This document shows positions 34,487 to 46,706 of a stretch of DNA of 64,000 nucleotides, in pieces. Origin of the DNA: Pleurotus djamor (Eukaryota; Basidiomycota; Agaricomycetes; Agaricales; Pleurotaceae); the NCBI GenBank assembly GCA_029747585.1, contig JAPEVF010000211.1, positions 1 through 64,000 on the forward strand. The letters are read 5' to 3'. The notes under the pieces are model-generated. The model ran no database searches and was not told the origin of the DNA. It worked only from the letters and a program-made list of their open reading frames with translations. The position numbers were made by a program, and so were the translations under genes. The first letter of the stretch is position 1. Every line of letters starts with the position of its first letter.

Positions 34487-36343
34487 TCAGGCTATGCGTC
34501 GATGCTTGCGGGGGCGGGATGAATTCTCCCACTCTGCATCCGATTCCTCTGATTCCTCCTCCTCCGCGTCATAACATTCCCCTGGTTCCGAGGAGTCCTC
34601 TTCATCTTCCTCGTTTACATCATTGATAATCGAACTCTCGATTTCCCCGTCCTCCGTTAAATACCATTCATTTTCTTCGTATGTCCTTGATACCCTAACC
34701 TCCTGACCTTCGTCCTCTGATTCCTCATCCTCAGGCTCCTCGGCTTCAGTTTGTCGGTGGTCCCAGGTAACATGGACATGTTTCTTAAACTCCTCGACCA
34801 TCCATTTGTCAATGTAGCAACGGTCTATTTGGATGTACTCAAACCGCTTCCGTGACAGGCGTCGTCGCTCGTCGAGAATGCGCATGACCACTTCGCGAAG
34901 GCTGTCGCTCCCTGGTTTCTTTTGCGATCTAAGAAAGTTGCAGCGATGAAAAAGGAACTTCACGAGAGCGGGTAAGGGAAGGTCGCCATCGGGTCCTGTA
35001 AGGAGAGATTCGCAGATTTCGCCGGAGCATTCTCTGAGCTCCAGACGCTCTACCCGCTCGAATCTACGAAGAAAGTGGGAGTTGACCTTGTTTTCTTCTA
35101 ATGCTTCAATAGTGAGTCGAGTAGCCTGCCGCAATGGAACCGCCGTGCAAAGCGTTAGGTATTGCTCAAGAGATTGTTCCAGAGGTAGCAAAATATCGAG
35201 AATTCTGGTCTTGGCATTAGCGGCCGAATTTTCTCCACAGGCATAAAGATGGAACTGGCTCGAGGAGAAAGAGACATGGAGAAGAAAGCCCGAATTAGGC
35301 GTGAAGACGTGCGAGGATACAATTGAAAGTCTTGTGAGCTCGTCTGGTCCGAGCACTTGCATTCCGGTAGAATGAAAAAAGATTCGCGCGGTAGAAGGGT
35401 AGTCGATGATATTGAAAATGATGGTCATGCGGGGTTTCGTAGTCGTGATCTCTAGGTAGCGTAGACAAGGCAGCGACGCAACGGAAGCTTTCGACGAATT
35501 CGTTGTATGGAACGCTGCGTTCTTGATGGTAAGGAATTGAAGGTTGGGTGTGTTGCAAAGAGAGTCAGCCAAGTCGCGGATGGTGAGCAGGGCAGTTTGT
35601 GGACAGCAGAAACTGAGTGTCACGAGAGAAGGGAGGGATGGGAGTGTACAGTCGAAGGTACCATAACCGAGATCCAGGGTGTGAAGGTTAGGAAAATTTC
35701 GCCGAAGGAATTTTTTAGATAGCACGAAGGGAGCTCCAATCGCACCAGCTACATCATTTTCGCCCGACTTCCAAGAGCCAACAAGGCCTAAAGAGAATGC
35801 TCTCAGATGAGGAGCAGATACATCGTCCGATCGGATGAAGTGTAGAAGGTGGCGAGCTGCCAGCACCGAATCAACGACAATGTCGAGTACTTCGATCCGA
35901 ATAAATTCTGACATCGCTATCTGAGTCGCTTTGTAGTGATCAGGCATGCATAAAGGAGATTTACGACATCGAATGGTCAACGGAGCGAACTTGGAGAGGC
36001 GAAGACATTTTGAAAGATGATTGGGAATCATGTTCAGCTCGACATCATTCCACATGAGGGGATCTGCCATGGCAATGTCATGCCAGCGGTGACAAACTCT
36101 TGCGACATTCAACCAGAGAGGTTTGTCCCTGCGGTGGTCTTGGAGATAGAGCCTCTTCACTTGCTCGAAGATCACTGAGATAATGTCATCGGGAAGTTTG
36201 GAGAAGGCAGAATGGGCGTTGCATTCGGGCTGGAGAGCAATTGCCTGCGCACGAGAGGGGGGAAGACGAGCTTCCTCGAATTGCATGAATTCGTGCTTGA
36301 GAACGCAGTTCTCGGCGTTGATATCGTCTTGGGTTCTAGGCAT
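34487..36343 (-). CDS. Large F-box protein with acidic tail
   Basis: One coding exon of about 618 aa from the ATG at 36343. The frame stays open upstream but only with non-ATG starts, and a CAG acceptor just before (TTTCGCAG near 36356) suggests a 5' UTR intron. After a short N-terminal coiled segment, AFSKLPDDIISVIFEQV ... LWLNVARVCHRWHDIAMADPLMW is a classic F-box of the Agaricomycete type. LRR-like segments follow (FPNLHTLDLGYG, LPSLVTLSFCC, TPNLQFLTIKN). The C-terminal 110 residues are very acidic and end in a basic SSRPRKHRRIA, a possible nuclear signal. It probably recruits a substrate to an SCF complex. It differs in domain layout from the three F-box/LRR genes above. Confidence 0.82.
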   Translation of the reverse strand: MPRTQDDINAENCVLKHEFMQFEEARLPPSRAQAIALQPECNAHSAFSKLPDDIISVIFEQVKRLYLQDHRRDKPLWLNVARVCHRWHDIAMADPLMWNDVELNMIPNHLSKCLRLSKFAPLTIRCRKSPLCMPDHYKATQIAMSEFIRIEVLDIVVDSVLAARHLLHFIRSDDVSAPHLRAFSLGLVGSWKSGENDVAGAIGAPFVLSKKFLRRNFPNLHTLDLGYGTFDCTLPSLPSLVTLSFCCPQTALLTIRDLADSLCNTPNLQFLTIKNAAFHTTNSSKASVASLPCLRYLEITTTKPRMTIIFNIIDYPSTARIFFHSTGMQVLGPDELTRLSIVSSHVFTPNSGFLLHVSFSSSQFHLYACGENSAANAKTRILDILLPLEQSLEQYLTLCTAVPLRQATRLTIEALEENKVNSHFLRRFERVERLELRECSGEICESLLTGPDGDLPLPALVKFLFHRCNFLRSQKKPGSDSLREVVMRILDERRRLSRKRFEYIQIDRCYIDKWMVEEFKKHVHVTWDHRQTEAEEPEDEESEDEGQEVRVSRTYEENEWYLTEDGEIESSIINDVNEEDEEDSSEPGECYDAEEEESEESDAEWENSSRPRKHRRIA

Positions 36344-37778
36344 GTCGTTAAGCTGCGAAAGTGTTATATTCGTTAGGAAGGGTTCCAAGGATGAAACTCT
36401 AGAGACTTGGGGCGAACGCAAAATGAAGAAAAAAAATTGTTTTAAGGATCGTCAGAGCTAGAAAAAAGGAACTAAGGATGTAGCATGGTCGATAGATGTC
36501 CAGAATATAGAAGAATCAATGGACATACTGTTGAAGGAGCGGCGTAGTTTCAGACCAGCTGAAATGTGAGTTGGAAGCAAAAGAGCACGGCTCACAGCGG
36601 AAGCGCGGCGTGCGCTATTTAAGCAAGAAAGCTGAAAGGCTTTCTTGATAAAAGAGGTGGTCAATGGGCGCGTTATTGTTCGGTTTTCGTAGAGTTTATG
36701 TTCGAAAACTAGAGCCCTTCATAGTGAGCGGCATCATAGAAACGGTATTGACTTTTGGGTTTGGCTTCAGATAATTGAAGGGATCGTAGGTTCCTGTTGT
36801 AGAGGTCTTTCACCTTGAAGCTTGAAGGCGAAGTTCCAGTCACAAGGCCAACACAAGGCGAGACAAGTCATGAGGGTCGCAAGTCAGTAATAGTACGTAA
36901 GTAGAGTCTCGTAAGTACTGGCAAGAGGACCTGAAGAGGACAAGGACGGTCGCTGATCAAGCTCAAGGGAGCAAAAGGGAGAGAAGCGCTCAAGTAGTAA
37001 GTATGTAGCCTTATGTAGCGCCCGTTGGAACTTGTGCGTCCAATCGCCAATCATTCATCCTTCCAACTGATACCATCACCATGAACGTTCTTCCAATTGC
37101 AAGGCTCTACGATAGTGGGCTTCAGCTGATATTCACGAATTTAATCAACACTGGAATTGATACCTGATCCTCTCGAGTCTCCGCGCGTCGAATTCGGTCA
37201 AGGCTACGAAGTTATCGGGGCCGTTCCTCCTAGTAGAGTCTAGTCACAAACGGGACGCACGCGCATATTACACTGGTCTTGATGGCGAGGATTCAGTGCC
37301 TCATCCCGACTTCCCGACTTGGACAAAAAAACTGGAAGCACGCGTGGAATAGCGAACGGTCGAACCAGTGACCTACCGTGGTACGAGCTGTTTCCGATAC
37401 GCTTGGGTATTGCTAGCCATGTTGGCGTGAGACGGAACTGGTTCTTACGAATCCCAGACTTTGGTACGTAAGGACATGACAAGTAAATACCGTGCAGTTG
37501 CTTACACGCTTTTCTACCGAAGCCAGTTGAGCCCATCTTTACAGCTCGTCGAAGTTGGGATCAATCCTCTCCGGAGGCGTCGTCGTGTAAAAACCCGACT
37601 CATCGTATCTATTCCATCAAATAGCCATGACATCTACCATCGAAATCAGAAGTATCACAGACTGCCTTCTTTCCATCAGCGCCAGCGGCGGTGAAGACAT
37701 ATCTGTCGTCAATTCTGTGTCTGAGTATAAAGTGAAATTCACGCTGGGGGGTTGACAACTAGACACCCTCCCCGTACG
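36344..37778. other. Intergenic, no supported gene
   Basis: The left part (to about 36660) is the promoter and leader of the minus-strand F-box gene and contains ATTTAAG near 36617. The rest has only short frames on both strands, none with splice partners. It ends at the promoter of the 7TM gene. Confidence 0.4.
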
Positions 37779-39366
37779 ATGGATGCGTCATCTTACCTTG
37801 ACCCCACTGTGTTTAACTTTGACAGCCTTCTCCAATGCGAGACCGGAAGGGTGAGAGACCTTACTTCTATGGCGAAATAATCTGTTGTTCACACCCTCTG
37901 TCATTCCAGTATATCCACGGTGAGCTCTGGACCTCGATCACCTCAAACTTGGCGCTGACCTGCACGTTCAAGTCGTTTCTCTCACTCTCCTTGTCAGGCT
38001 TATCTGTATTCTCAATCGGATCGCCGCTAACAGTCTCTCTAGATATACGACTACTTCCTCACCCTTCCTCTCGAAATTTCCCTTGTATGGAGTAAACCTT
38101 TCCAAGGCTTCGCTGGTGTCCTGTTCCTCCTGAATCGTTACCTCCCTTTCATCGACATTCCACTCAGCGTCTATAGTGAGTAATATTGGCTTTCAGTGGA
38201 TAAAGGAATCTGAACTCACAGCGATTCCAATAGACAAACTGGCCTACGGGCTCACATCACATCAGTATAGCGTAAATGACAACGTAGTGGCGGGTACGCA
38301 CGGCATCGATATGTTGGAAAGGGCGGTGCTTAATCGTCGAATACTCGTTACAGCTTTCCTATGTTTTGGGATATTCCTCTCGGAACGTAAGTCATCGCAT
38401 TCCGGCTCTCTGCTTTATTCCATCACTCAATCACAGCCCACAGTTTACATGGTCCTGCGAGTTTGGATACTCTGGGGACGTAGCAGAACCATTACTTGGT
38501 TCTTGGTCGCGCTTGCAGTCTCCGGCGTCATCGTCGTTGCTGCCAGTTTTTCCGCTCAGCGGTCTTCTGTCGAGTGTAAGCGGTGCTCATCACATCATCA
38601 TCGTCATCATTGATAACGCCCGTTCTCATCCTCCACTCTAGTTATCCCCTTAAGTGTCATCGGCCTTCCCGGATGGTATCCTCGGGGCGGGAATCAACTG
38701 AAGCAACTAGGGTACTTCACCGTCATGATCGTTGAATTCGGTGAGTGAACCTTCGTTTACCTCTCTCATGTAATTGACGATTCACCACTGTAGTTATCTT
38801 GTTCCTCACCGTCCTGAGGTACTTTCAGAACTGTGAGCATCCCCACTGAGCTATAGGATGACCAACGACTCTGAGTTTCCGTCGCGTGATCAAGCACATC
38901 ACCGAAGGTGGATCCGATTGTCACCAACGACATGGATGGATTTGCTTGTGCGCGATGGTGAGTCCTATCCGATTGCTAACTATGTCAACCGAAGCTCAAC
39001 CAGACTCCCTAGGTATGATGTACTACATCTTCCTAACAGGTTAGCTTTCCATTCCTCTCCCACCCCGCCCGATGTTTCCTTCCCACTCATTTTTCTCATC
39101 AGTGATATCCATCGCCAACGTCTGGACAACCTTCTATCACCAAGTTCGTAAATCTGTCCTCACATCATTTCCACGAATAAGATGTTGATGTCATTTAGTA
39201 GGAATTTGACCTTCTCGTGGGGTAAATACCTGTTCGGCCACCGCCGTCTTTTTTATTCTGATGAATGCTGACAATTGGCTTTCCGATCAGTTTACAGCGC
39301 TGTTTGCATTCTATTCTCGTTTCTCGTATTTTCCTATCGTTGCGCCACGGGCTTGCGATCTCATGA
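37779..39366 (+). CDS. DUF6533-type seven-transmembrane protein
   Basis: Starts MDASSYLDPTVFNFDSLLQ at 37779. After two short introns it reads YIHGLSIYDYFLTLPLEISLVW and then GFAGVLFLLNRYLPFI, the N-terminal signature of the DUF6533 fungal membrane family (YD..LT...E...IW ... FLLNRY). Further helices: VYMVLRVWILWGRSRTITW, FLVALAVSGVIVVAASF, YFTVMIVEFVILFLTVLRYF, GMMYYIFLTVISIANVW. The end, EFDLLVG spliced to LQRCLHSILVSRIFLSLR, is the family's last-helix motif. Exon-level details in 38170-38400 are uncertain. This group is expanded in mushrooms and is thought to sense or transport at the membrane; function is not established. Its 3' end faces the secreted-protein gene at 39585. Confidence 0.72.
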
Positions 39367-39584
39367 ATGAAATCATGCGAAGTTGGAACCGATCGTGGAT
39401 ACCCCCCGCCCAACCCTCCTTCGTGGCAGAATCTGATATCGATTGGACGTGTACAATTAGTGTAGCCAATTGTGGCTCGCACATTCTCTCTTTTCAATGG
39501 GATCAGAGTGTCATAGCACATTTGGCAGCGGTCGTATCGGTTAGCTCCCGAGAGAAGATTCCTTCAGAGGCGACACGCCCTACT

Positions 39585-40558
39585 CTAGGCATGCACAAGT
39601 CTGAAAAGGTTTCCATTAGTCACCAGGGGCGCGTTCAGACAAATACTGGTCAACTTACTCGACGGCAAACTGTGCAGTAGGTGACACAGCGATGGCTCCC
39701 GTTGTCCGCTGATCCACAAAGCACGTTTGAAACATCGGTACGCTCAATTGGGCCTATTATTACGCTCGGTGAGTGGATACATCGGAGCGAAATGCTGCTC
39801 TCAAGTACTCACCAACCTGAAATCACAGAATGCAAAGCTATTCACCGTGTCGAGGTTTGCGAACCCCAAGAGACATGTTCCCAGCGAGAAGGTAGCTTCG
39901 GTCAATGGAGCTACGACGAAGTTCGGACCTACATTTTGAGGTGGTAAGGCACTTCTTGGTAAGTCAGTTGGGGTACTTACAATTAACATTCTGGGGCACG
40001 GCACATACGCCTTGAGATTGAGCCGCTGTCTGCAAATCAAGGTTGAGTAACGCCGCTGACAAGAGCGTGCAATCGGTTGCACTGGGTACCGTCGGCGCGA
40101 GATTGCTACAGATGATATTGACTGTCCAGACCAGGGTGAGTCAGTGCATCGTTTCATGAACACGTCCATACACTCAACAATATAACGGTCACTTACAGTT
40201 TGACGTACACGCGTTTATGGGCGCGGCTCGTTTCTCTTGTCCTTCGACGCGACCATCATGATTATTGAAGTCCATTCGTAAGCTATCGCCTCCCGTCACG
40301 GCTTTCTGGGAGGTGTTGCGTAACCTCTCAGCACGAGATGTCGTAAGTGGGGTGGTGGTAATTGTGAGTTCATGTCCTCTGAATTGAACGGTTCTCTTGG
40401 TAACAGCTAATGAATCTACAGAGGATGTTGTGTGATCACTCATCAAATGGAAAGGTGGTTATGAGCCTCGAGCACGAAGTAGGGTACGTACGGTCGATGA
40501 TCGATCCTAAAGACAAAGTCGCTATGCTGGCGCTGACGACGATCAATAGGAAACGCAT
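39585..40558 (-). CDS. Cys-rich small secreted protein with a predicted Kex2 site
   Basis: Read from 40558: MRFLLIVVSASIATLSLGS is a signal peptide. A propeptide-like part rich in Thr/Arg follows and ends in QEKR, a likely Kex2 cut, releasing AAPINACTSN. The mature region has eight cysteines: NACTSN, IICSN, TDCTLL, GVCAVP, VNCPN, GTCLLG, AFCDF, QTCFVD. The text NLAPTVPSATDCTLLSAALL, TFSLGTCLLGFANL and the end FAVELVHA fit a family of agaric secreted proteins of unknown function, as far as I recall. Five or six exons; all introns have GT..AG. The Cys spacing lacks the CC pairs of hydrophobins. Possibly an effector-like or wall protein; that is inference. Confidence 0.65.
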
Positions 40559-42273
40559 GGCTTGAGGTTCTGTCCTTGTTTACGGACAATCGAACGTGTT
40601 ACGTCGCCTTTTATGCACGACGTCTAATTTTGCACCGAGTCTATTCCTAGAGAGGCCCTGGCACATGGCTTGTACAACCTCCATGAAGTTCGTCACTACT
40701 CATGGAACGTCGAGGCTAGGAAAGCACAGTGCGTCGATCCGTGACAAGCGTGTCTGTAAAGGCCCCTGGCTTTCATGAGCGACAAAGCAACTTACGTCGT
40801 TACGAACGTGCTAGGAAAAGCTTGCATCATGGACAACGTTGGGCGTCGTTGGCGCTCGGTTGTTTTACTGGGTCTGGGTGTGGACCAGTGGTTCATGAAC
40901 ATTGACATTGAAGGCTCACTAGCGCTTTGAAGGAGTGTACCTGGATGTGCGCTAGCGCGACGCGACGCGACAAATCCACGTGAGTGCCTAATTTGGCGGG
41001 TTTCGGCCACGATCTCTCTTCCGTTCGTACTGCTCCAAATCCTAGCCCCTTCTCGGACGATCGATTTCCATTATATACTAGCGACCGCCGTTGGCGCTTA
41101 ACCAACCTTGCTTGCACTTTCGTTGCATCGACCCTTCGTCTGCCAGTCGACCAAGCCTCTATTATGTCACCCTCTTGTATGCGAGGTTGCCGACATTGTC
41201 TCTTCCGTCCGTGGCTGGACTACTTACCAGAAAGGCATTTGTGTCCGTGTCCTACCACATCATTGTACGCCGATTCAAAGCGTAATGAACCTGCCAACAT
41301 TCGCCGCAGCTTCCTTTGACGCCTTCTACAGGAGCTAATCATTCAGTTACTGACGACTCAGAAATGTACAAATATAATTGACTCTGATATCCAAAGTTGG
41401 ACATGCTGCACGTTCGAAGTCGCCCAAACTCATCGTNAAAATACGCAAAAAACACGAGATCTTTCTCATTCTTATTCCTCAGTCTTGACTCCNTGAACGG
41501 ATTTATCTGCCGATATAAACGAGGACAGTTCCCACGCGGCCGTATATGGAATGTTTGAACATGACAAACCATTCTCCCCGTTTAGGCCATCTGAGCTGGC
41601 TGGGCAAGACCACGAGGTTAGCTGCATTCATCGGGTTACTCCATGGATTTTGATTATCTCTAGAACGTCATCTGAATGTTAGAATAAGGAAAAATGGGAT
41701 GTGAGCGAGACCTATCGACGGTGGTCGTTTGTGAAACGAGATGACACCAGAGGTGGCCGGCCGCGTCCTGCAAAAACGCGAGAAAAAAACGGTGCGCTTG
41801 CCGAGCATCGACCCTTCCTTGGCGTTTGCCTCGACGTCGATCAGTTACTTGCCAATGTTGACTTGATGTGCACTTTTTCTGCAAGATGCCGCCTTCGCTC
41901 TCCTCGTAAAGTTCACTTTTTTATCTGTTTTGAGGCCTATCGTATTGAATCTGGGATTGGAAATTTGCTACTTGATAGAAGCGCGGTGTGGGAGGGAACA
42001 TGGGACCCTTCGGAGCTGAAGATGTTGCAGCGGCGTTCACATTAATGGAGGGGATCCATCGTCCTGGATCAGGTTTGCTTTACTGGGATGCGATCACGTG
42101 TTTTCCAAGTCGTTTCTAGCGATGCGATGGAGGACTTTATAAGTCCAAGTCTCGTTCATGTCAACGGCCAACGACTTGCGTCCCTGCCACCCTCCATAGC
42201 GAACAGAACACCAACCATCTGCCTCCGAACAAACCAGGGACCCTCAATATCTTGTATATGAACTAGCCTAGCT
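40559..42273. other. Long intergenic region upstream of the P450
   Basis: 1.7 kb without a supportable gene. Frames such as 41701-42045 begin with GTG and have no ATG or splice partner. Ns at about 41437 and 41493. Part of it must hold the P450 promoter and the minus-strand gene's promoter, which are back to back across this gap. Confidence 0.4.
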
Positions 42274-42280
42274 TATAAAA
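42274..42280 (+). promoter_or_regulatory. TATA box of the P450 gene
   Basis: TATAAAA, 61 bp upstream of the ATG at 42335. A second TTTATAAG lies near 42135. Confidence 0.55.
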
Positions 42281-42334
42281 GCGGCACATCGACACTCTTT
42301 TACATTTCTCCTTCCCCCTCCATCATCCTCATCA

Positions 42335-45300
42335 ATGCAAGGCTCGTCATTGGTCGCCCTCAGCGCGTTCATCGTCACCGCCTTCCTGTGGTTGCGCAAG
42401 CCCAAAAAGACTTTGGGGGCATTACCACCAGGCCCAAAGCCCGTTCCGTTACTCGGAAATGTTACAGACTTGACCGCGAAGGAGCTCTGGTTACCTGCAA
42501 CGAAGTGGGCAAAGGAATTCGGTGAGCACTTTTCTCGTCTGCTGCTCTCAAAGAGCCTTCCCGGCGTCAAGTGTTTTTGTCTTGTGTGTCCTGCCATGTC
42601 GGGAGGCTATGTCACGCCACTGATGGAAGGAATACTTCCGTTCAGCGGTGGCGCCTGTTTGTGCGAGTAGGCAAACATCCATGATGCTGATGCTGCTTCT
42701 GTCTTTTTATAGGCAATATCTCGTATCTGCACGTCTTCGGCCAAGGCCTGGTTTTCTTGAATACGTATGAGACGGCCTCAGAGTTGTTGGATAAGAAGGG
42801 GTCGATTTACTCTGACAAGCCCTTCCTTGTCATGGTCTGCGAGCTGTGAGTAACTTCTTGTGGTTCTAGGTCTAATTCCTGATCCATTCCGACGCGTTCG
42901 CATTGCGATTCTTCCAATCATCTTGTAGTTGCGGCTGTGAGAACATGGTATGTGTCTCACGTCTTCAACGGAGCTTGTCACGCCGTATCTTACTTTGGAA
43001 TCAAGGTTGCTTTCACACCCTATGGTGATCAAAGCCGACGTCAGCGCAAGCTCTTGCACCGCGCATTCGGTCTCCAGGCGATTCCCAAATATCATGGTCT
43101 GATTGAAGTCGGGACTAGGTCGNTTTTTGCAACGATTGGTCAAGGATCCTTCTGATTGGATCAACCATGTCAAGCGGTGCGCGTATATCTTCATTTAATG
43201 GGTTTATCGCACTCACAGGAACTCGCATCGCAGCTACGCCGGAAGTCTCACTCTCCTCACGGTCTATGGTTATGAAGTTCGCTCCAACGACGACAAGTTC
43301 CTGCAATTGGCCGATGAATGTGTTGATCTTTTGGCTAACCATATCGCGTCTGGTGGTGGAATCTGGCCAGTTGATCTCATTCCTTCCTGTGAGTAATTGC
43401 AAGCTATCTCTAGCCTCCGCGCTTACACCACGCGTATACAGTGAAGAAACTCCCTCTTTGGGCTCCAGGATCCGGTTTCCTGCACAAAGCCGCGACATGG
43501 AAGGCCAAAATGGAAGAGTTCGTCGACAAGCCCTATGAATACGTCAAATCTTCGCTCCAAAACGGCACCGCTATCCCATCGTTCTGCTCCATGCTCCTTC
43601 TCGACGAGGAAGACGGCAAAAAATCAGATACTTTTGAGTTTGATCTCAAATGGACGGCAAACTCGATGTATTCGGCGTCCATTGATACTACCCTTACCGC
43701 GGTTTCGCATGTTCTTTTGGCGATTGCAAAACATCCTGAGGTGCTTGCGAAAGCCCAGAAGGAGCTCGATACCATCGTTGGTGCTGATCGCATGCCATCT
43801 TTCGCAGACAGGCCTAATCTGCCGTATGGTGAGTCGTGTCCTTTTCACCTTATTCCACCTGCGCTAAATCGGTTACCCCAGTCGAAGCTGTATACAAGGA
43901 GACTCTGCGCTGGGCTTCCCCAGTACCCCTCAGTACGTTCCCTTGAGCCATCAATCTATTCAGTCATATTAACCCATCCTGTACCAGGCTTACCTCACCG
44001 CCTTATGGAAGACGATGTGTATAATGGCATGTTCATCCCCAAGGGTTCTCTGGTGAGTTCCATTTTCCTTGTGGCACACCCCACCTTCTTATATTCGGCG
44101 AAATGTTCACTTCACACTCCTCTCCGTGGAATTCTTGAATTGCTCATGATGTTTCTTTGCTTCTTTTTTCCATATGAACCTTTTAACCTCGAACGATACA
44201 TATGCTCTCGTGGACACGAATTCGCCTTTCTTCTCACACTACGCGGCGCCGGACGGTTTTATCCACGGTGACCTTGTGCAGATCTTCGCGAATGTTTGGT
44301 ACGTGGCTGTTTACTCTACTCCCTGGCTACGTGTTGCTCATGTTTGTTCTCGTTCTTGTTATTTTTCACATCTCATATCGGTCGTCTCCATCGCAATCAT
44401 CTCTCCATTCTGCAACGCTCACCCTCTATCACCTCGGCCTGCGCCGCTGTTGCGACGATTTTTATTGCGCCTGGCCTGCACCCCTGGTTCGACGCCCTCT
44501 TCAATAACGTTATCTTCAATTAATGCCTTACGATCGCATGATCATAANCTCAATTTATTACCTCGGGATTCGGGCTGGGTTGGATCTGGCCGTTGCTTTG
44601 GCGATATACTGGGATGATCCGTATNCAGGGCTATGACACGGGATGAGAGGTTGTTCCCCAATGCTGATGCATTCGTGCCGGAGAGGTTCTTGGAAGAAGT
44701 CGATGAGGTGACGAAGAAGAGGATGGACCCCAGGAATTTCGTGTTTGGGTTCGGACGGAGGTGAGTTTTTTTTGTTCCATTTTTATCNGTNGTTGCGCGT
44801 TGTGAAGGGGATGCGTGGGTTTCTGGATTTCATGTTGCATCGTGGGTCACCGACGCCTACGGNGAGCGTAACCGACGTGCGGTTCCGCAATGCAACCTTG
44901 TGGTTTTTCGCTCGGCATGGTAGCCCTTTGCTTNTCTTGGGGTCGTGCCTTAACTCTCGCGTGGACGACCTCGACACTGACATCAAACTCGTTTTCCTCT
45001 TTTGTAACAGACGCTGTCCTGGTGCTCAACTCACCGAAGCTTCCTTCTGGTACTTGATGGCTTGCATGCTTGCAACTCTGGATATCGGCAAGGCCGTTGA
45101 CGACTTTGGTAATATCATCGAACCCAAGGTTGATTACAACAATTCGGTTTTCAGGTACGTNCTTNTCTCTTGACTGGTGTAAACTCGTGGTGGTGTCCCT
45201 TTTTTGTCTTTCGGGGACTGTTCCTTACGATGGGGGTCATTGGGTGAACGCCCTTGTGGGTTTCGTTCGAGATNCCTTTCGTCCGTTCCTNTNCTCCCTC

Positions 45301-45554
45301 TCGTACTTCGTCCCTGCTCATCCGCCACCCCCATCTGGGAACCATGGACATACGTCGGTGCTTTCATANTCTGCACCCCATCCTTGAGNTGTATCAGAAA
45401 CGTATTCGCCATCATTACACTATTTGATTTTACCACCCTTTGCAAGAGGGATCGCTCANTTTACTGACTTTGCTTCCTTTCTAGAATACCTGATCCATTC
45501 CAAGTTGACATNCGTCCACGGTCTGAGCAAGCTCTCAAGGTTATCTCGCATTAG
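42335..45554 (+). CDS. Cytochrome P450 monooxygenase
   Basis: N-terminal membrane anchor (MQGSSLVALSAFIVTAFLW) and the proline hinge LPPGPKPVPLLGN. Landmarks in order: C-helix RRQRKLLHRAF; I-helix SASIDTTLTAV; K-helix YKETLRWASPVPL (ExxR); PERF motif FVPERFLEE; haem loop FGFGRR|RCPGAQL with the Cys ligand, interrupted by an intron; end IPDPFQVDI..RPRSEQALKVISH. It resembles the fungal O-methylsterigmatocystin oxidoreductase-like clans common in Agaricomycetes; substrate unknown. The N at 43123 is one extra base before FLQRLVKDPSDW. The 5' introns are short, but the last four are 229, 330, 251 and 330 bp and contain many Ns. The coding parts are intact apart from the Ns, so I call it functional. 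Confidence 0.85.
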
Positions 45555-46706
45555 ATTTATAGATCATCTTTCTGAGATCATGCATTCGTGCGTTACATCG
45601 CTTTCGTTGGTTTCATTAGGCTTTCTTGCGTTATGTTCTCTTTCCTAGCTAATCAGCAAATTCATGTGTATAATAGCATTATCCTTTGATCAATGGACTT
45701 TTCGTCACACCGATTGCAGGTTAACGTTGGAAAAGGCCTTACAGGGCTCGGCCAGCGCCCGTTGGGTGATGGAAGAGAAATTTTCAACTGAGTGTGTGTC
45801 CATTCATCAATGGGCGGGGTTCTCTCGAAGGTTGAAGATTTTCCCCCGGGTTCACGCGTATGAACATCGCCGTTGTTTCTCCAGTGAGTATTCATTCATT
45901 TTCGTGGATTCGGAAGAGTGGGAATGGTGGAATCCTCGGTCTCTCGGCGTTTGCTAAGCCTAACAGCAACACTCATTTTCTTGCCACATACGCAGCGCAA
46001 TATCAATTCCGTTGAAGTGCAATAGATATGGCGTCAACATCAAGCCATGATATCAATGAAAAATTATCATGGTGGTGAGGGNNNNNNNTCTCCCGCGAAG
46101 TTTTTCTAGATTATCAGATAAATTGATTGAACATAAGGACTTCGACTTGAACATTGTTCGGGGACAGTAGTCGAGGAAGGGTGGGTTTGGCAGCCAGAAT
46201 CCTGTTTCGAAACTCAGAAGGAGCTTGATTTTTTTCCTCTGCAAGCTTTGCGACGGAATGCAAGGGTCAACGAAATCCCCGGTTTCGCGGCTGGCTGTCT
46301 TGCTGCACCGATAGGAATAAGCTAGTCTGAGCTTATCAAATTCGATACCCGTGCCCGCAGGAGGACGTCGAGCGAACCTGTGTCTCGAACGACAGGTGGG
46401 ATGCTTTGCTTTTTTTGCAGGTACGGAAGGGTGGTCCTTCCGTTTATGGATAAACTCACCAGAGCGTGGGGATGTGTTTCCTGATTTCACCAGGCATGAA
46501 GAAGTTTCGCCAGAGAAACCTTGTGCAGGGTCCCTAGCGTAACTGTATGTCTCAGAGATCGTGATCTTGGGCTTTTACCGACCGATATAATGTGACCGCC
46601 ACAAGGAGAGCCGTAGCTTGTCTCCCCCCTCCCCCACAAGCCCCTTCGACCACGACCAGCCTTCGTTTCTCTTCCCCTTGTTCATATTTTTTCACCGTAG
46701 ACGATC
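45555..46706. other. Intergenic, including a 7-N gap
   Basis: No supported gene. A run of seven Ns at 46082-46088 marks a small assembly gap or low-quality patch. The last 150 bases, C/T-rich with TTCACCGTAG just before the ATG, are the promoter of the DUF6534 gene. Confidence 0.45.

Noticed and set aside
39585..40558. Hydrophobin, because of eight cysteines and a signal peptide
   Set aside because: The two adjacent CC pairs of hydrophobins are missing and the spacing is different.
41701..42045. 114-codon frame upstream of the P450
   Set aside because: It starts with GTG, has no ATG or exon partner and no recognisable motif.
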